A DNA stretch of 64,000 bases from positions 1 to 64,000 of the forward strand of contig JBKPDF010000040.1 in the NCBI GenBank assembly GCA_046727735.1. Direction: 5' to 3'. The notes beneath the pieces are model-generated. The model did not search any database. It had not been told where the DNA came from and saw only the letters and a program-made list of their open reading frames with translations. This stretch comes from AP-16 sp046727735. Lineage in GTDB: Bacteria; Pseudomonadota; Alphaproteobacteria; Rhizobiales; Xanthobacteraceae. The position numbers and the translations under genes were made by a program. Below are positions 53,198 through 61,966 of the stretch, piece by piece; the first letter of the stretch is position 1; each line of letters opens with the position of its first letter.

Positions 53198-55606
53198 TCA
53201 GGAGCGCAGCACGCCGCCGGTCTTCTTCGCGACCTCGTCGACGATTTTTGCGGCGACCGCCTCGATTTCGGCATCGGTCAGCGTTTTCTCGCGCGGCTGC
53301 AGCGTGACGGCGATCGCGATCGATTTCTTGCCCGGCACGATGCCCTCGCCCTCGTAAACGTCGAATACGATGACGCCGCCCACGAGTTTCTTGTCGGCGG
53401 CTTGCGCGGCGCGCACGACATCGGCCGCCCGCACGCTGCGCTCGACCACGAAGGCGAAATCGCGCTCGACCGGCTGGAACGGCGAGAGCTCGAGCGGGGG
53501 TTTCGCGCGCGTTGCCTTTTGCTTCGGCTGCGGGATGCGCTCCAGAATGAGCTCGAAGGCCGACGCCGGAGCCTCCGCATCGAGCGCCTCCAGAGCGCGC
53601 GGATGGATTTCGCCGAAATGGCCGAGCACGTGCGGGCCCATCTGAACCGTGCCGGAGCGGCCGGGGTGATACCAGGGCGGACCGCCCGGCACGATCTGAA
53701 GGGCGGCGCTGGGCGCGCCCGCCGCGGCGAGTACGGCGAGCGCGTCACCCTTGACGTCGAATGCATCGCTCGCGCCGTTGCGGTCCGACCAATGCCGGCC
53801 GGGGCCGAACCATTTCGCGCGCCCGCGCCGCACCGCCGCCGCCGCCGTGAGCTGATCCTCCGGCCGGTCGCCTTTGAAAATCTGGCCGACTTCGAACAAG
53901 CCGACGTCGGAAAAGCCGCGGTCGGAATTGTGCTGGGCGGCCGCGAGCAGGCCGGGCACGAGGCTCGGCCGCATATCGGTGAGTTCCGCCGAGATCGGGT
54001 TGGCGATTCGCGGCCCGCCGCCCCCGAACAATTCCGCGCTTTCCTGATCGATGAACGACCAGGTCACTGCCTCGACGAGCCCGCGCGCGGCGAGCGCGCG
54101 CTTGGCGCGGGCGGTGCGAACCTGGCCGGCGGTGAGCACGGGTTTGCGCGGATTTTCGCCGCGGTCGAACGGCGTCGAGGGGATGCGGTCGACGCCGAGA
54201 ATGCGCACGATTTCCTCGACGACGTCGGCCTTGCCCTCGATGTCGGGACGCCACGGCGGGACGGTGACGCTGAGCTTGGGTTCCTGGCCGGAGAGGGAAA
54301 AGCCGAGCGAGCCGAGCACGCGCCGCACTTCCGCGGTCCCGGTCTGCAAACCGGCGAGCCTTTGGAGCTCGGAGACGGGAAACTCGATCCGACGTTCCGC
54401 GACGCGGCCGTCGCCGGCGACGAATATGTCCGACGCGCTGCCGCCGCACAGCTCGAGCACGAATTTGGTCGCGAGCTCGAGACCCGGGACCATGAAGACC
54501 GGATCGACTCCGCGCTCGAACCGATAGCGTGCGTCGGAATGGATGCCGAGCTTGCGCCCGGTCTCGGCGACGTTCGCCGGGTCCCACAGCGCGGATTCGA
54601 TCAGCACGTCGGTGGTCGCTTCCGAGCAGCCGCTCGCCTCGCCGCCCATGATACCGGCGAGGGATTCGACGCCCCGCGCATCGGCGATCACGCACATCGT
54701 GTCGTCGAGCGCGTAGCTGCGGCCATCGAGCGCGTTCAAACTTTCGCCGGCGCGGGCGCGCCGCACGACGAGATCGCCGTGCACCTTGGCGGCGTCGAAG
54801 ACGTGCAGCGGCCGGCTGCGGTCGTAGGTGATGAAATTCGTGATGTCGACGAGGGTATTGATCGGCCGCAGCCCGATCGCCGTGAGCCGGCGCTGCAGCC
54901 AGTCGGGCGAGGGTCCGTTCTTCACGCCGCGCACGAGGCGCAGCGCGAAACCCGGGCAGAGCGAAGGCGTTCGACCGAACTCGAGCTTCACCTTCACCGG
55001 GCTGGGAAACGCGCCCTTCACCGGGTGGATCGGCGCATCCTTGAATGTGCCGATTCCGGCGGCCGAAAGATCCCGGGCGATGCCGTTGACGCCGGCGCAA
55101 TCGGGCCGGTTCGGCGTCAGATTGATCTCGATCACCGGATCGCCGAGACCGAGGAGCTCGGCGAATTTCTTGCCGACCGGCGTGTCGGGCGGAAGCTCGA
55201 TGATGCCTTCATGCTCGTCGGAGATTTTCAGCTCGCGCGGCGAGCACAGCATCCCGCGGCTCTCGACGCCGCGGATCTTTCCGACTTTGAGGTCGAGGCC
55301 GGTGCCCGGAATGTGCGTGCCGGGCGGCGCGAACACGCCCTTCATGCCCGCGCGCGCATTGGGCGCGCCGCAGACGACCTGCACCGGCGCGCCGGTTCCG
55401 GTATCGACCTGGCACACGCTCAGACGATCGGCGTTCGGATGCTTCTCGACCGAGATGACGCGCGCGACCGTGAAGGCAGCGAGCTCCTTCGCCTTGTCCT
55501 CGACGCGCTCGACTTCGAGGCCGATCATGGTGAGGCGATCGACGATCGCCTCGATCGGCGCTGCGGTGTCGAGATGCTCCTTGAGCCAGGCCAGCGTGAA
55601 TTTCAT
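53198..55606 (-). CDS. pheT: phenylalanine-tRNA ligase beta subunit
   Basis: 802 residues from M-K-F-T-L-A-W-L at 55606. Domains: N-terminal EMAP/tRNA-binding domain (H-P-N-A-D-R-L-S-V-C-Q-V-D near residue 55), B3/B4 editing domain, B5 domain, catalytic-like core and the C-terminal ferredoxin-fold anticodon-binding domain (V-E-R-D-F-A-F-V-V). Pairs with PheS to charge tRNA-Phe. Normally immediately downstream of pheS; here about 770 bases containing a DUF559 cassette separate them, so expression may need read-through or an extra promoter. Confidence 0.96.
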   Translation of the reverse strand: MKFTLAWLKEHLDTAAPIEAIVDRLTMIGLEVERVEDKAKELAAFTVARVISVEKHPNADRLSVCQVDTGTGAPVQVVCGAPNARAGMKGVFAPPGTHIPGTGLDLKVGKIRGVESRGMLCSPRELKISDEHEGIIELPPDTPVGKKFAELLGLGDPVIEINLTPNRPDCAGVNGIARDLSAAGIGTFKDAPIHPVKGAFPSPVKVKLEFGRTPSLCPGFALRLVRGVKNGPSPDWLQRRLTAIGLRPINTLVDITNFITYDRSRPLHVFDAAKVHGDLVVRRARAGESLNALDGRSYALDDTMCVIADARGVESLAGIMGGEASGCSEATTDVLIESALWDPANVAETGRKLGIHSDARYRFERGVDPVFMVPGLELATKFVLELCGGSASDIFVAGDGRVAERRIEFPVSELQRLAGLQTGTAEVRRVLGSLGFSLSGQEPKLSVTVPPWRPDIEGKADVVEEIVRILGVDRIPSTPFDRGENPRKPVLTAGQVRTARAKRALAARGLVEAVTWSFIDQESAELFGGGGPRIANPISAELTDMRPSLVPGLLAAAQHNSDRGFSDVGLFEVGQIFKGDRPEDQLTAAAAVRRGRAKWFGPGRHWSDRNGASDAFDVKGDALAVLAAAGAPSAALQIVPGGPPWYHPGRSGTVQMGPHVLGHFGEIHPRALEALDAEAPASAFELILERIPQPKQKATRAKPPLELSPFQPVERDFAFVVERSVRAADVVRAAQAADKKLVGGVIVFDVYEGEGIVPGKKSIAIAVTLQPREKTLTDAEIEAVAAKIVDEVAKKTGGVLRS

Positions 55607-55646
55607 GACGATGGCTCTGAGATACCGATCGCATGCAAGGCAGAGT

Positions 55647-56117
55647 TCATGACCACTCCTCTGCGGACCAAGCCGTGTATCTCGCCACGCGCCACTTGCT
55701 CCGACTTCCTCCCCCGCTTGCGGGGGAGGGCAGGGAGGGGGCTGACTCCAGAATCTCGGCAATCAACGTCAGCACGCCTTCGGAGTTGGAAATCACGTCA
55801 TTGTTGTTGAACCGAAGCACCCGGTAGCCTCTTGATGTCAAAAAACCATGTCGACGCTCATCGCGGGTCATCTGTTCCAGCTCGTAATGCTGCGCGCCAT
55901 CGATCTCGATGACCAGCTTTCGTGAATGCGACACAAAATCGACGATATACGGACCAATCGGCGTTTGACGCCGGAAACTCACGCCATAAAGACGATGTGC
56001 TCGGATCCCGTACCAGATAATTCGTTCGGCCTTCGTCAGCTCGCGCCGCAGGCTGCGTGCTCGCGCCCGCATTTTTGGCTTCACCCGCCAAACCGGCCTT
56101 TTCGGGGGCTCATTCAT
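55647..56117 (-). CDS. DUF559 endonuclease-like protein
   Basis: 156 residues from M-N-E-P-P-K-R at 56117. The DUF559 core (Vsr/MutH-like, PD-(D/E)XK) shows R-R-E-L-T-K-A-E-R-I-I-W, then F-R-R-Q-T-P-I-G-P-Y-I-V-D-F and V-I-E-I-D-G-A-Q-H, with the acidic pair D and E-x-D of a metal-dependent nuclease, and R-V-L-R-F near the end. About 30 C-terminal residues (from S-A-P-S-L-P-S-P-A-S-G-G-G) are translated from the flanking repeat. The gene starts inside the loop of a family A repeat between pheS and pheT. Function is unproven; a role in moving or spreading the element is my inference. Confidence 0.8.
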   Translation of the reverse strand: MNEPPKRPVWRVKPKMRARARSLRRELTKAERIIWYGIRAHRLYGVSFRRQTPIGPYIVDFVSHSRKLVIEIDGAQHYELEQMTRDERRHGFLTSRGYRVLRFNNNDVISNSEGVLTLIAEILESAPSLPSPASGGGSRSKWRVARYTAWSAEEWS

Positions 56118-56180
56118 CGTCTTTTCCAATCGGTCACTTACCCCCTCCCCGTCCCTCCCCCGCAAGCGGGGGAGGGAGGA
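55706..56180. mobile_element. family A repeat carrying a DUF559 gene in its loop
   Basis: The end hairpins at about 55707-55730 and 56153-56178 are exact inverted copies (CCTCCCCCGC and GCGGGGGAGG around TT/AA). The inner stem GGGAGGGGG (55733-55741) pairs with CCCCCTCCC (56141-56149). Between them lie 399 bases containing most of the DUF559 gene, where copies 1 and 2 of the repeat have 25-34-base loops. The unit sits in the pheS-pheT gap. No target-site duplication was evident by eye and no transposase of a known family is present. Confidence 0.55.
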
Positions 56181-56275
56181 GTTGCCATCACGGTCCGCGC
56201 CGACCTCAGCTCCTGAGTATATGCGGGAGCAGGCGTTCCTCGCTGGGCTCCCAGGCTTTCGAACATGCCGAGTAT

Positions 56276-56335
56276 GCGGCCCCTCCCGGTTCGCCTTGGG
56301 CGAACCGGCCTCCCCTCAAGGGGGGAGGCGAACGG
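56276..56335. repeat. family A repeat, solo right end
   Basis: CCCCTCCC followed by a GGTTCGCC/GGCGAACC hairpin and a CCTCCCC..GGGGAGG end hairpin, the order of a family A right end. No left end is next to it. The pheS stop codon, about 45 bases further on, lies in GGGTGAGGGG, the inner-stem sequence of the family. Confidence 0.6.
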
Positions 56336-56377
56336 AGTCCGTGGCTCGTTCTCAGCACAAACATTACGACGGTCCCC

Positions 56378-57472
56378 TCACCCGCTCAGCCCGCCGGCAA
56401 GCGTCGGCACTTCCAGCGCGCCGAAGCCGTAATGGGTGAGCCAGCGCACGTCGCCCTCGAAGAACGCCCGCAGGTCCGCCATTCCGTATTTGAGCATCGC
56501 GATGCGATCGATCCCCATGCCCCAGGCGAAGCCCTGGAACTCGTCGGGATCGATGTTGCAGTTCTTGAGCACGTTGGGATGCACCATCCCGCAGCCGAGG
56601 ATCTCGAGCCAATCCTCGCCCTCGCCGAACCGGATGCCGTCCTTGTCGCGCCGGCACTGGATGTCAACCTCGAGCGAGGGTTCGGTGAACGGGAAATACG
56701 ACGGCCGGAAGCGCATCTTGACGTGATCGACCTCGAAGAATGCCTTGCAGAATTCTTCGAGAATCCACTTGAGATGCCCGAGATGCGCCTGCCGATCGAT
56801 CACGAGTCCTTCGACCTGATGGAACATCGGCGTGTGGGTCTGGTCGGAATCGCGCCGATAGGTGCGGCCCGGACAGATCACCCGGATGGGCGGCCTTTGC
56901 GCCAGCATGGTGCGGATCTGCACCGGCGAAGTGTGGGTGCGCAGCAGGAGCCGCGTGCCGTCGGGTTTCTCCGGGAAGAAGAACGTGTCGTGCATGTCGC
57001 GGGCCGGATGGCTCGCGGGAAAATTCAACAGCGTGAAATTGTATTCGTCGGTCTCGATGTCCGGCCCCTCGGCGACCGCAAATCCCATGTCGGCGAAGAT
57101 CGCCGTGAGCTCGTCGTTGACCTGGGTGAGCGGATGCACGCGTCCGGCTTCCGCCACGGGTTCGCGGACCGGCAGCGTGACGTCGAGGCTTTCGGTGTTG
57201 AGCCGGGCGTCGAGCGCGTCGGCCTTGAGCACCGCTTTGCGCGCGGCAATCGCCGCGCTCACCGCGTCCTTGAGGCCGTTGATCGGCGGCCCGTTCTGCC
57301 TGCGCTCCTCGGGGCTCATGGTGCCGAGCGTCTTGAGCAGCTCGGAAACCGCGCCTTTCTTGCCGAGCGCCGAAACGCGCACAGCTTCCAGCGCGGCTTC
57401 GTCGGCCGCGTTCGAAATGTCCGCGAGAATCCGCGATCGAAGCTCTCGGAGGTCGGTGCTCAGCTCGGACAT
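56378..57472 (-). CDS. pheS: phenylalanine-tRNA ligase alpha subunit
   Basis: 364 residues. N-terminal coiled coil (about 1-85), then the class II synthetase core with H-P-A-R-D-M-H-D-T-F (motif region), the L-L-R-T-H-T-S-P-V-Q strand, and motif 3 as G-M-G-I-D-R-I-A-M-L-K. Forms the alpha2beta2 enzyme with PheT. Follows rplT by 88 bases in the infC-rpmI-rplT-pheST order. Confidence 0.96.
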   Translation of the reverse strand: MSELSTDLRELRSRILADISNAADEAALEAVRVSALGKKGAVSELLKTLGTMSPEERRQNGPPINGLKDAVSAAIAARKAVLKADALDARLNTESLDVTLPVREPVAEAGRVHPLTQVNDELTAIFADMGFAVAEGPDIETDEYNFTLLNFPASHPARDMHDTFFFPEKPDGTRLLLRTHTSPVQIRTMLAQRPPIRVICPGRTYRRDSDQTHTPMFHQVEGLVIDRQAHLGHLKWILEEFCKAFFEVDHVKMRFRPSYFPFTEPSLEVDIQCRRDKDGIRFGEGEDWLEILGCGMVHPNVLKNCNIDPDEFQGFAWGMGIDRIAMLKYGMADLRAFFEGDVRWLTHYGFGALEVPTLAGGLSG

Positions 57473-57560
57473 GGGAATTGCTCGCCGGGCGCAGGTTGTG
57501 GCCGCGCGCGGCGCACGGCGTCAAGCCCGCGCGCCCGATCAGCCCCGGACGGCAAGTAAA

Positions 57561-57917
57561 TCAGGCGAGCGCGGCTTTCGCTTGGCCGACGATCGCCTCG
57601 AACGCCGCCGGCTCGCGGATCGCGAGATCGGAAAGCACCTTGCGGTCGACGACGACGCCGGCCTTGCCGAGCCCGGCGATGAACCGGCTGTAGGTCAGGC
57701 CGAACGGGCGCACCGCCGCATTGAGCCGCTGGATCCACAACGCCCGGAACGTCCGCTTCCGGCGCTTGCGGTCGCGGTAGGCATATTGCTGCGCTCGCTC
57801 GACCGCCTGCTTGGCGACCCGGATGGTGTTCTTGCGCCGGCCATAATAGCCCTTGGCGGCTTTGAGGACCTTCTTGTGCTTGGCATGGGCGGTGACGCCC
57901 CGCTTGACGCGGGCCAT
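57561..57917 (-). CDS. rplT: 50S ribosomal protein L20
   Basis: 118 residues, starting M-A-R-V-K-R-G-V-T-A-H-A-K-H-K-K, the exact L20 opening, with the Y-A-Y-R-D-R-K-R-R-K-R-T-F-R motif that binds 23S rRNA. Normal family length. In some bacteria L20 represses its own operon. It lies 28 bases after rpmI. Confidence 0.98.
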   Translation of the reverse strand: MARVKRGVTAHAKHKKVLKAAKGYYGRRKNTIRVAKQAVERAQQYAYRDRKRRKRTFRALWIQRLNAAVRPFGLTYSRFIAGLGKAGVVVDRKVLSDLAIREPAAFEAIVGQAKAALA

Positions 57918-57945
57918 GGCTCACTCCGTCGAAAATTACTGCCGT

Positions 57946-58143
57946 TCAGCCGTAAGGCATCCATTTCTTGACGATTTTCGCGTCCGACGGCGACATCAGG
58001 GTAGTGCCGCGCAGCTGCCGAATCTGCTTGTTGGTGCGCTTGATCATCATGTGGCGCTTGTAGGCGTGGGCCCGCACCACCTTGCCGGTCGCGGTCAGGC
58101 GGAAGCGCTTCTTGACCCCGGATTTGGTCTTGAGCTTGGGCAT
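57946..58143 (-). CDS. rpmI: 50S ribosomal protein L35
   Basis: 65 residues, strongly basic, starting M-P-K-L-K-T-K-S-G-V-K-K-R-F and containing H-M-M-I-K-R-T-N-K-Q-I-R-Q-L-R. Normal length. ATG 58143 is preceded by CAGGAGAG. Between infC and rplT. Confidence 0.98.
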   Translation of the reverse strand: MPKLKTKSGVKKRFRLTATGKVVRAHAYKRHMMIKRTNKQIRQLRGTTLMSPSDAKIVKKWMPYG

Positions 58144-58300
58144 TTGGCTCTCCTGGGGCCGATCGGATGCGCTCCCGCGATCCGCCCGACCGGTCCTGAA
58201 ATGTGTGCTGGGATGGAGCACAAACCCGCCGCCACGGCAGCCCTGGGCCGGGCGGCGGAAGGCCGGCGTTATGGCAGACGGAGCCTCGGTTGGCAATGGT

Positions 58301-58840
58301 TCAGCGGGGAGCGAGCACCATCACCATCTGCCGCCCCTCGAATTTCGGCTCCTGCTCGACCTTGGCGAGCGGGGAAAGGTCGCCGCGAACGCGATCGAGC
58401 AATTTGGTGCCGAGTTCCTGGTGGGCAAGTTCCCGGCCGCGGAAGCGCAAGGTGACCTTGACCTTGTCGCCTTCCTCGAAGAACCGCCGGATCGAGCGCA
58501 TTTTCACGTCGTAATCGTGATCGTCGATCATGGGCCGGAACTTGATCTCCTTGATCTCGACGATCTTCTGCTTCTTGCGCGCCTCGGCGGCCTTCTTCTG
58601 CTCCTGATATTTGAATTTGCCGTAGTCGAGGATTTTGCAGACCGGGGGGGTCTTGTTGGGGACGACCTCGACGAGGTCCAGTCCCGCTTCGGACGCGATG
58701 GCGAGTGCGGTCTCGATCGGCACGGCGCCGTGATTTTTTCCTTGTTGATCGATCAGTTGCACCTCGCGAACGCGGATCTCGTCATTGATGCGCGGGCCGT
58801 CTTTCTGAACGGGCAGCGCGATTTTCATCGGGCGACGAAT
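58301..58840 (-). CDS. infC: translation initiation factor IF-3, AUU start
   Basis: 179 residues when started at ATT 58840 (M-R-R-P-M-K-I). AAAGGAGGT lies seven bases upstream of this ATT, whereas the first in-frame ATG (58828) would be too far from it. The first ATG-like start of the open frame (58867) overlaps the Shine-Dalgarno sequence itself. AUU is the known self-regulating start of infC, because IF-3 rejects non-AUG starts. Domains: N-terminal D-G-P-R-I-N-D-E-I-R and C-terminal K-V-T-L-R-F-R-G-R-E. Heads the infC-rpmI-rplT-pheS operon. Confidence 0.95.
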   Translation of the reverse strand: MRRPMKIALPVQKDGPRINDEIRVREVQLIDQQGKNHGAVPIETALAIASEAGLDLVEVVPNKTPPVCKILDYGKFKYQEQKKAAEARKKQKIVEIKEIKFRPMIDDHDYDVKMRSIRRFFEEGDKVKVTLRFRGRELAHQELGTKLLDRVRGDLSPLAKVEQEPKFEGRQMVMVLAPR

Positions 58841-59150
58841 GGCGGAAACCTCCTTTGCCTGTTGCACCGGCCGCTTCGCGGATGCCGGAGCGCGCAGGGG
58901 CGCACCGGCAGCCGGCTACTGCGGTCTTGGAAAGATCGGGAGAAACGATGCGGAAGTCAACGCCGTTCCACCGCGGCCGCCACAATGTTCGCAGCACCCC
59001 GCATCCGACACGCGAGTAGGTTCGCTGCGCGAAAGCCGCGGCTCGGCCCGGCAGGCGCTTGCATCGGGGGCGAGTTGCGGCGAATGAAGCGTCAAACCCG
59101 CGCTGTCGATCCTGTGTTCGACCTCGGTGTGTGTGCGTGGCCCCGCGAAC
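58841..59150. other. divergent intergenic region infC / alpha-beta hydrolase
   Basis: 310 bases. It holds the infC ribosome-binding site at 58848-58856 and must contain promoters for both directions. No terminator, repeat or small gene was recognised. Confidence 0.5.
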
Positions 59151-59930
59151 ATGACCGATGACGAGCCGAAATACCTCGACGTGAGCGAGGCCTCCGAGGC
59201 GCGCCGCATCGCCGTGCGCGCCCGGCAAGGCGCGCCTCCGGGCGTGTTCTGGCTCAGCGGCTTCAAGTCCGATATGCGCGGGACCAAGGCCCAGGCGCTC
59301 GCGCGCTGGGCGAGCGAACGCGGCCGCGGCTGCGTGCGTTTCGACTATTCGGGGCATGGCGAATCCGGCGGAGATTTCGCGCAAGGGACGATCGGCCGCT
59401 GGCTCGAGGAAAGCCTGGCGGTGTTCGATGCGTTCTGCCGCGGCCCGCAGGTCGTGGTCGGCTCCTCGATGGGGGGCTGGCTGGCGCTGCTCCTGGCGCG
59501 GGCGCTCAAGCAGCGCGCGGCAGCCGCGCCTGCGGCCCCGCTGGCGGGTCTCGTGCTGATCGCGCCGGCGGTCGATTTCACCGAAATCCTGCTGTGGCAG
59601 AAGCTTCCCCGGCAGCTCCAGCGCGCCATGCTGGCGCAGGGATTCTTGGCGCAGCCTTCGCAATATTCGTCCGAAGCCTATGTGATCACCCGCACGCTCG
59701 TCGAGGAGGGGCGTTCGCATCTCCTGCTCGACGGCATGATCGAGACCGGGTGCCCCGTTCGCATCCTGCAGGGGGTCGGGGACCCCGACGTGCCGTGGGA
59801 CCACGCGGTCGAGCTCGTCTCGCACCTGGCGCAGGACGACGTCGTGCTCACGCTCGTCAAGGACGGCGACCACCGCCTGTCCCGGCCCGAGGACATCGAG
59901 CGCCTCATCGCGGTCGTGGAGGAGTTCTGA
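59151..59930 (+). CDS. alpha/beta hydrolase, ABHD10-like
   Basis: 259 residues from ATG 59151. Alpha/beta hydrolase landmarks: L-S-G-F-K-S-D-M near residue 36, F-D-Y-S-G-H-G-E-S-G, the nucleophile elbow G-S-S-M-G-G with Ser106, and a C-terminal D-G-D-H with the catalytic His. The F-K-S-D-M-x-G-T-K-A signature is that of the ABHD10 group (thioesterase/glucuronide esterase). Cytosolic; substrate unknown. Confidence 0.85.
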   Translation: MTDDEPKYLDVSEASEARRIAVRARQGAPPGVFWLSGFKSDMRGTKAQALARWASERGRGCVRFDYSGHGESGGDFAQGTIGRWLEESLAVFDAFCRGPQVVVGSSMGGWLALLLARALKQRAAAAPAAPLAGLVLIAPAVDFTEILLWQKLPRQLQRAMLAQGFLAQPSQYSSEAYVITRTLVEEGRSHLLLDGMIETGCPVRILQGVGDPDVPWDHAVELVSHLAQDDVVLTLVKDGDHRLSRPEDIERLIAVVEEF

Positions 59931-59951
59931 AGCGCTGTTTTTTAGCTGCAC

Positions 59952-61088
59952 TTATGGAGCTGCAGGCTGCGAGGCGGCCGTCCACTCCTCCCGCACGCTC
60001 GTGTCCGGCTCCGCTTCGCTGCGCTCGGCGGCAAGGGCGTGCACGCGGCCGGGCGCAAGGCGCGCCAGCGCCCAAATCGCCGCGCCGCGCACGAGCGGCG
60101 CTGCGTCATCGATGAGCCGCTCCGCTTCCGGCGCGAGCGCCGGATTGCCGGAATTGCCGATGGCGATCAGCACGTTGCGCACGAACCGGGCGCGCCCCGT
60201 GCGCTTGAGCGGCGATTTCGCGAATAGCGCACGGAACGCCGCATCGTCGAGCCGCGCGAGATCCGCGAGCGGCGGCGCGCGCAGTTCCGTGCGCGCCGCG
60301 AGCTTCGCCTCTCGGCCCGCTTTGGCGAACTTGTTCCACGGGCACACGGCCAGGCAATCGTCGCAGCCGAATACGCGATTGCCGATCGCCGGACGCAGCT
60401 CTGGCGGGATCGGCCCTTTGTGCTCGATCGTCAGGTACGAGATGCAGCGCCGCGCATCGAGCCGGTACGGTGCCGGGAACGCCGCGGTCGGGCAAACGTC
60501 GAGACAGGCGCGGCAGCTGCCGCAATGATCGCGCTCGGGCACGTCGGGCTCGAGCTCGAGCGTGGTGAAGATCGCGCCGAGAAACAGCCACGAGCCGAAC
60601 TCGAGCGAGACGAGATTGGTATGCTTGCCTTGCCAGCCCAGGCCCGCGGCGGCGGCGAGCGGCTTTTCCATCACGGCCGCGGTGTCGACGAAAACCTTCG
60701 CCTCGCAGCCGGTCGCCTCCACCAGCGCCCGCGCTACGCGCTTGAGCTTCGATTTGATGATTTCGTGATAATCCCCGCCCTGCGCATAGGCCGAGATCGC
60801 CGCTTTGTCGCGCGCCTGCAGGATCGCGAGCGGGTCGCGGTCGGGACCGTAATTGAGCCCCAGCATGACGATGGAGCGCACCTCGGGCCACAGCGCGCGC
60901 GGGTCGCCGCGACGCTCGGCCGTCGTCTCCATCCAGCTCATGTCGCCGTGCAGGCCCCCGGCCAGAAATTGCGCAAGGCGTGCCTCGGCGCCCGCGATCG
61001 CGTCGGGACGCACGATCCCGGCGACCTCGAAACCGTGCGCGCGGGCGAGCGCGCGGATCGCCTGCTTGCGCTCGACCGGATCGCTCAG
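59952..61088 (-). CDS. queG: epoxyqueuosine reductase
   Basis: 378 residues if started at CTG 61088, which overlaps the gst stop as CTGA; a TTG at 61187 is the only standard start upstream and would add 33 residues lying inside gst. From CTG the protein has the usual QueG length and opening. Two [4Fe-4S] clusters: C-G-S-C-R-A-C-L-D-V-C-P and C-D-D-C-L-A-V-C-P; cobalamin-binding region V-D-T-A-A-V-M-E-K-P. Last step of queuosine synthesis in tRNA. Confidence 0.9.
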   Translation of the reverse strand: MSDPVERKQAIRALARAHGFEVAGIVRPDAIAGAEARLAQFLAGGLHGDMSWMETTAERRGDPRALWPEVRSIVMLGLNYGPDRDPLAILQARDKAAISAYAQGGDYHEIIKSKLKRVARALVEATGCEAKVFVDTAAVMEKPLAAAAGLGWQGKHTNLVSLEFGSWLFLGAIFTTLELEPDVPERDHCGSCRACLDVCPTAAFPAPYRLDARRCISYLTIEHKGPIPPELRPAIGNRVFGCDDCLAVCPWNKFAKAGREAKLAARTELRAPPLADLARLDDAAFRALFAKSPLKRTGRARFVRNVLIAIGNSGNPALAPEAERLIDDAAPLVRGAAIWALARLAPGRVHALAAERSEAEPDTSVREEWTAASQPAAP

Positions 61089-61831
61089 AAATCGAGATCG
61101 GCGTAGGTCGATGCCGGCGGGGTCCCCGGCATGCGGTCGGCGAGAATCGGCCGGAACGACGGGCGCGATTTCACCCGGGCGTACCAATTCTTCGCGCTTT
61201 CCTCCTCGTTCCAGGGCACGTCACCGAGATAATCGGCACACGACAAGTGTGCGGCGGCCGCAAGATCCGCATAGCTCATCCGGTCCCCGGCGAGCCAGTG
61301 CCGGTTCCGGGTCAGCCAGCCGAGATAGGCCAGATGGTAGCGGATATTGCTGCGCGCAACCCGGATCGATTGCGCATCCGGAGGGCCGCCGCCCTGGTCG
61401 CGGGTCATGTAGCGCTTAAACACCTTTTCGGTGACCAGGATCGCGCTCACCTCCTCGAAGAACTTGGCGTGGAACCAGTCGCCGAGGCGCCGTACCTCGA
61501 CGCGCTCGCGCGCTTGCGCCGGCAGCAGCCGGTGCTCGCCGAGCTCGGCCCCGTGGGTCTCGTCGAGGTACTCGGCGATGATCGGCGCGCCCGGAACGGC
61601 CGGATGGCCCTCCTCGACCAGGACGGGCGTGGTGCCCGCCGGGTTGAGCACGAGAAATCCTTCGCGGCGCTCCCACACGCGCTCCTCGACCAGCCGCGCC
61701 TGCATGCCGTGTTCGCCGAGCACGATGCGCACGAACCGGGAATGCGGGCAAAACGGATGGTGGAACAGCGTGAGCGCCGGCGCTTCGGGTGCGGCCGTAC
61801 CGCGATCGCGGATGGGGTGCGGGTGCGTCAC
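61085..61831 (-). CDS. glutathione S-transferase family protein
   Basis: 248 residues. Thioredoxin-like N-terminal domain with L-F-H-H-P-F-C-P-H-S-R (C-P-H-S in the active-site position), the cis-proline strand G-T-T-P-V-L, and G-A-P-I-I-A-E-Y-L-D-E-T for glutathione binding; helical C-terminal domain. Its TGA overlaps the probable queG start, so the two are translationally coupled. Substrate unknown. Confidence 0.88.
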   Translation of the reverse strand: MTHPHPIRDRGTAAPEAPALTLFHHPFCPHSRFVRIVLGEHGMQARLVEERVWERREGFLVLNPAGTTPVLVEEGHPAVPGAPIIAEYLDETHGAELGEHRLLPAQARERVEVRRLGDWFHAKFFEEVSAILVTEKVFKRYMTRDQGGGPPDAQSIRVARSNIRYHLAYLGWLTRNRHWLAGDRMSYADLAAAAHLSCADYLGDVPWNEEESAKNWYARVKSRPSFRPILADRMPGTPPASTYADLDF

Positions 61832-61966
61832 GGCTCATCCGTATAGGAAAGCCGTGCATGGCCGGCAACCGGCATTGCTCTGCCGGCCGCTTTGCGCCAC
61901 AACGCGCCCGCGGCGACTCCCTCCCTCGGCTGCCGCCTCCGCCGCTTCTCTTCCCGGAGCGCCCCG

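Noticed and set aside
53402..55810. Long plus-strand open frame of about 800 codons opposite pheT
   Set aside because: It mirrors pheT codon phase in high-G+C DNA, shows no recognisable domain, and pheT itself is unmistakable.
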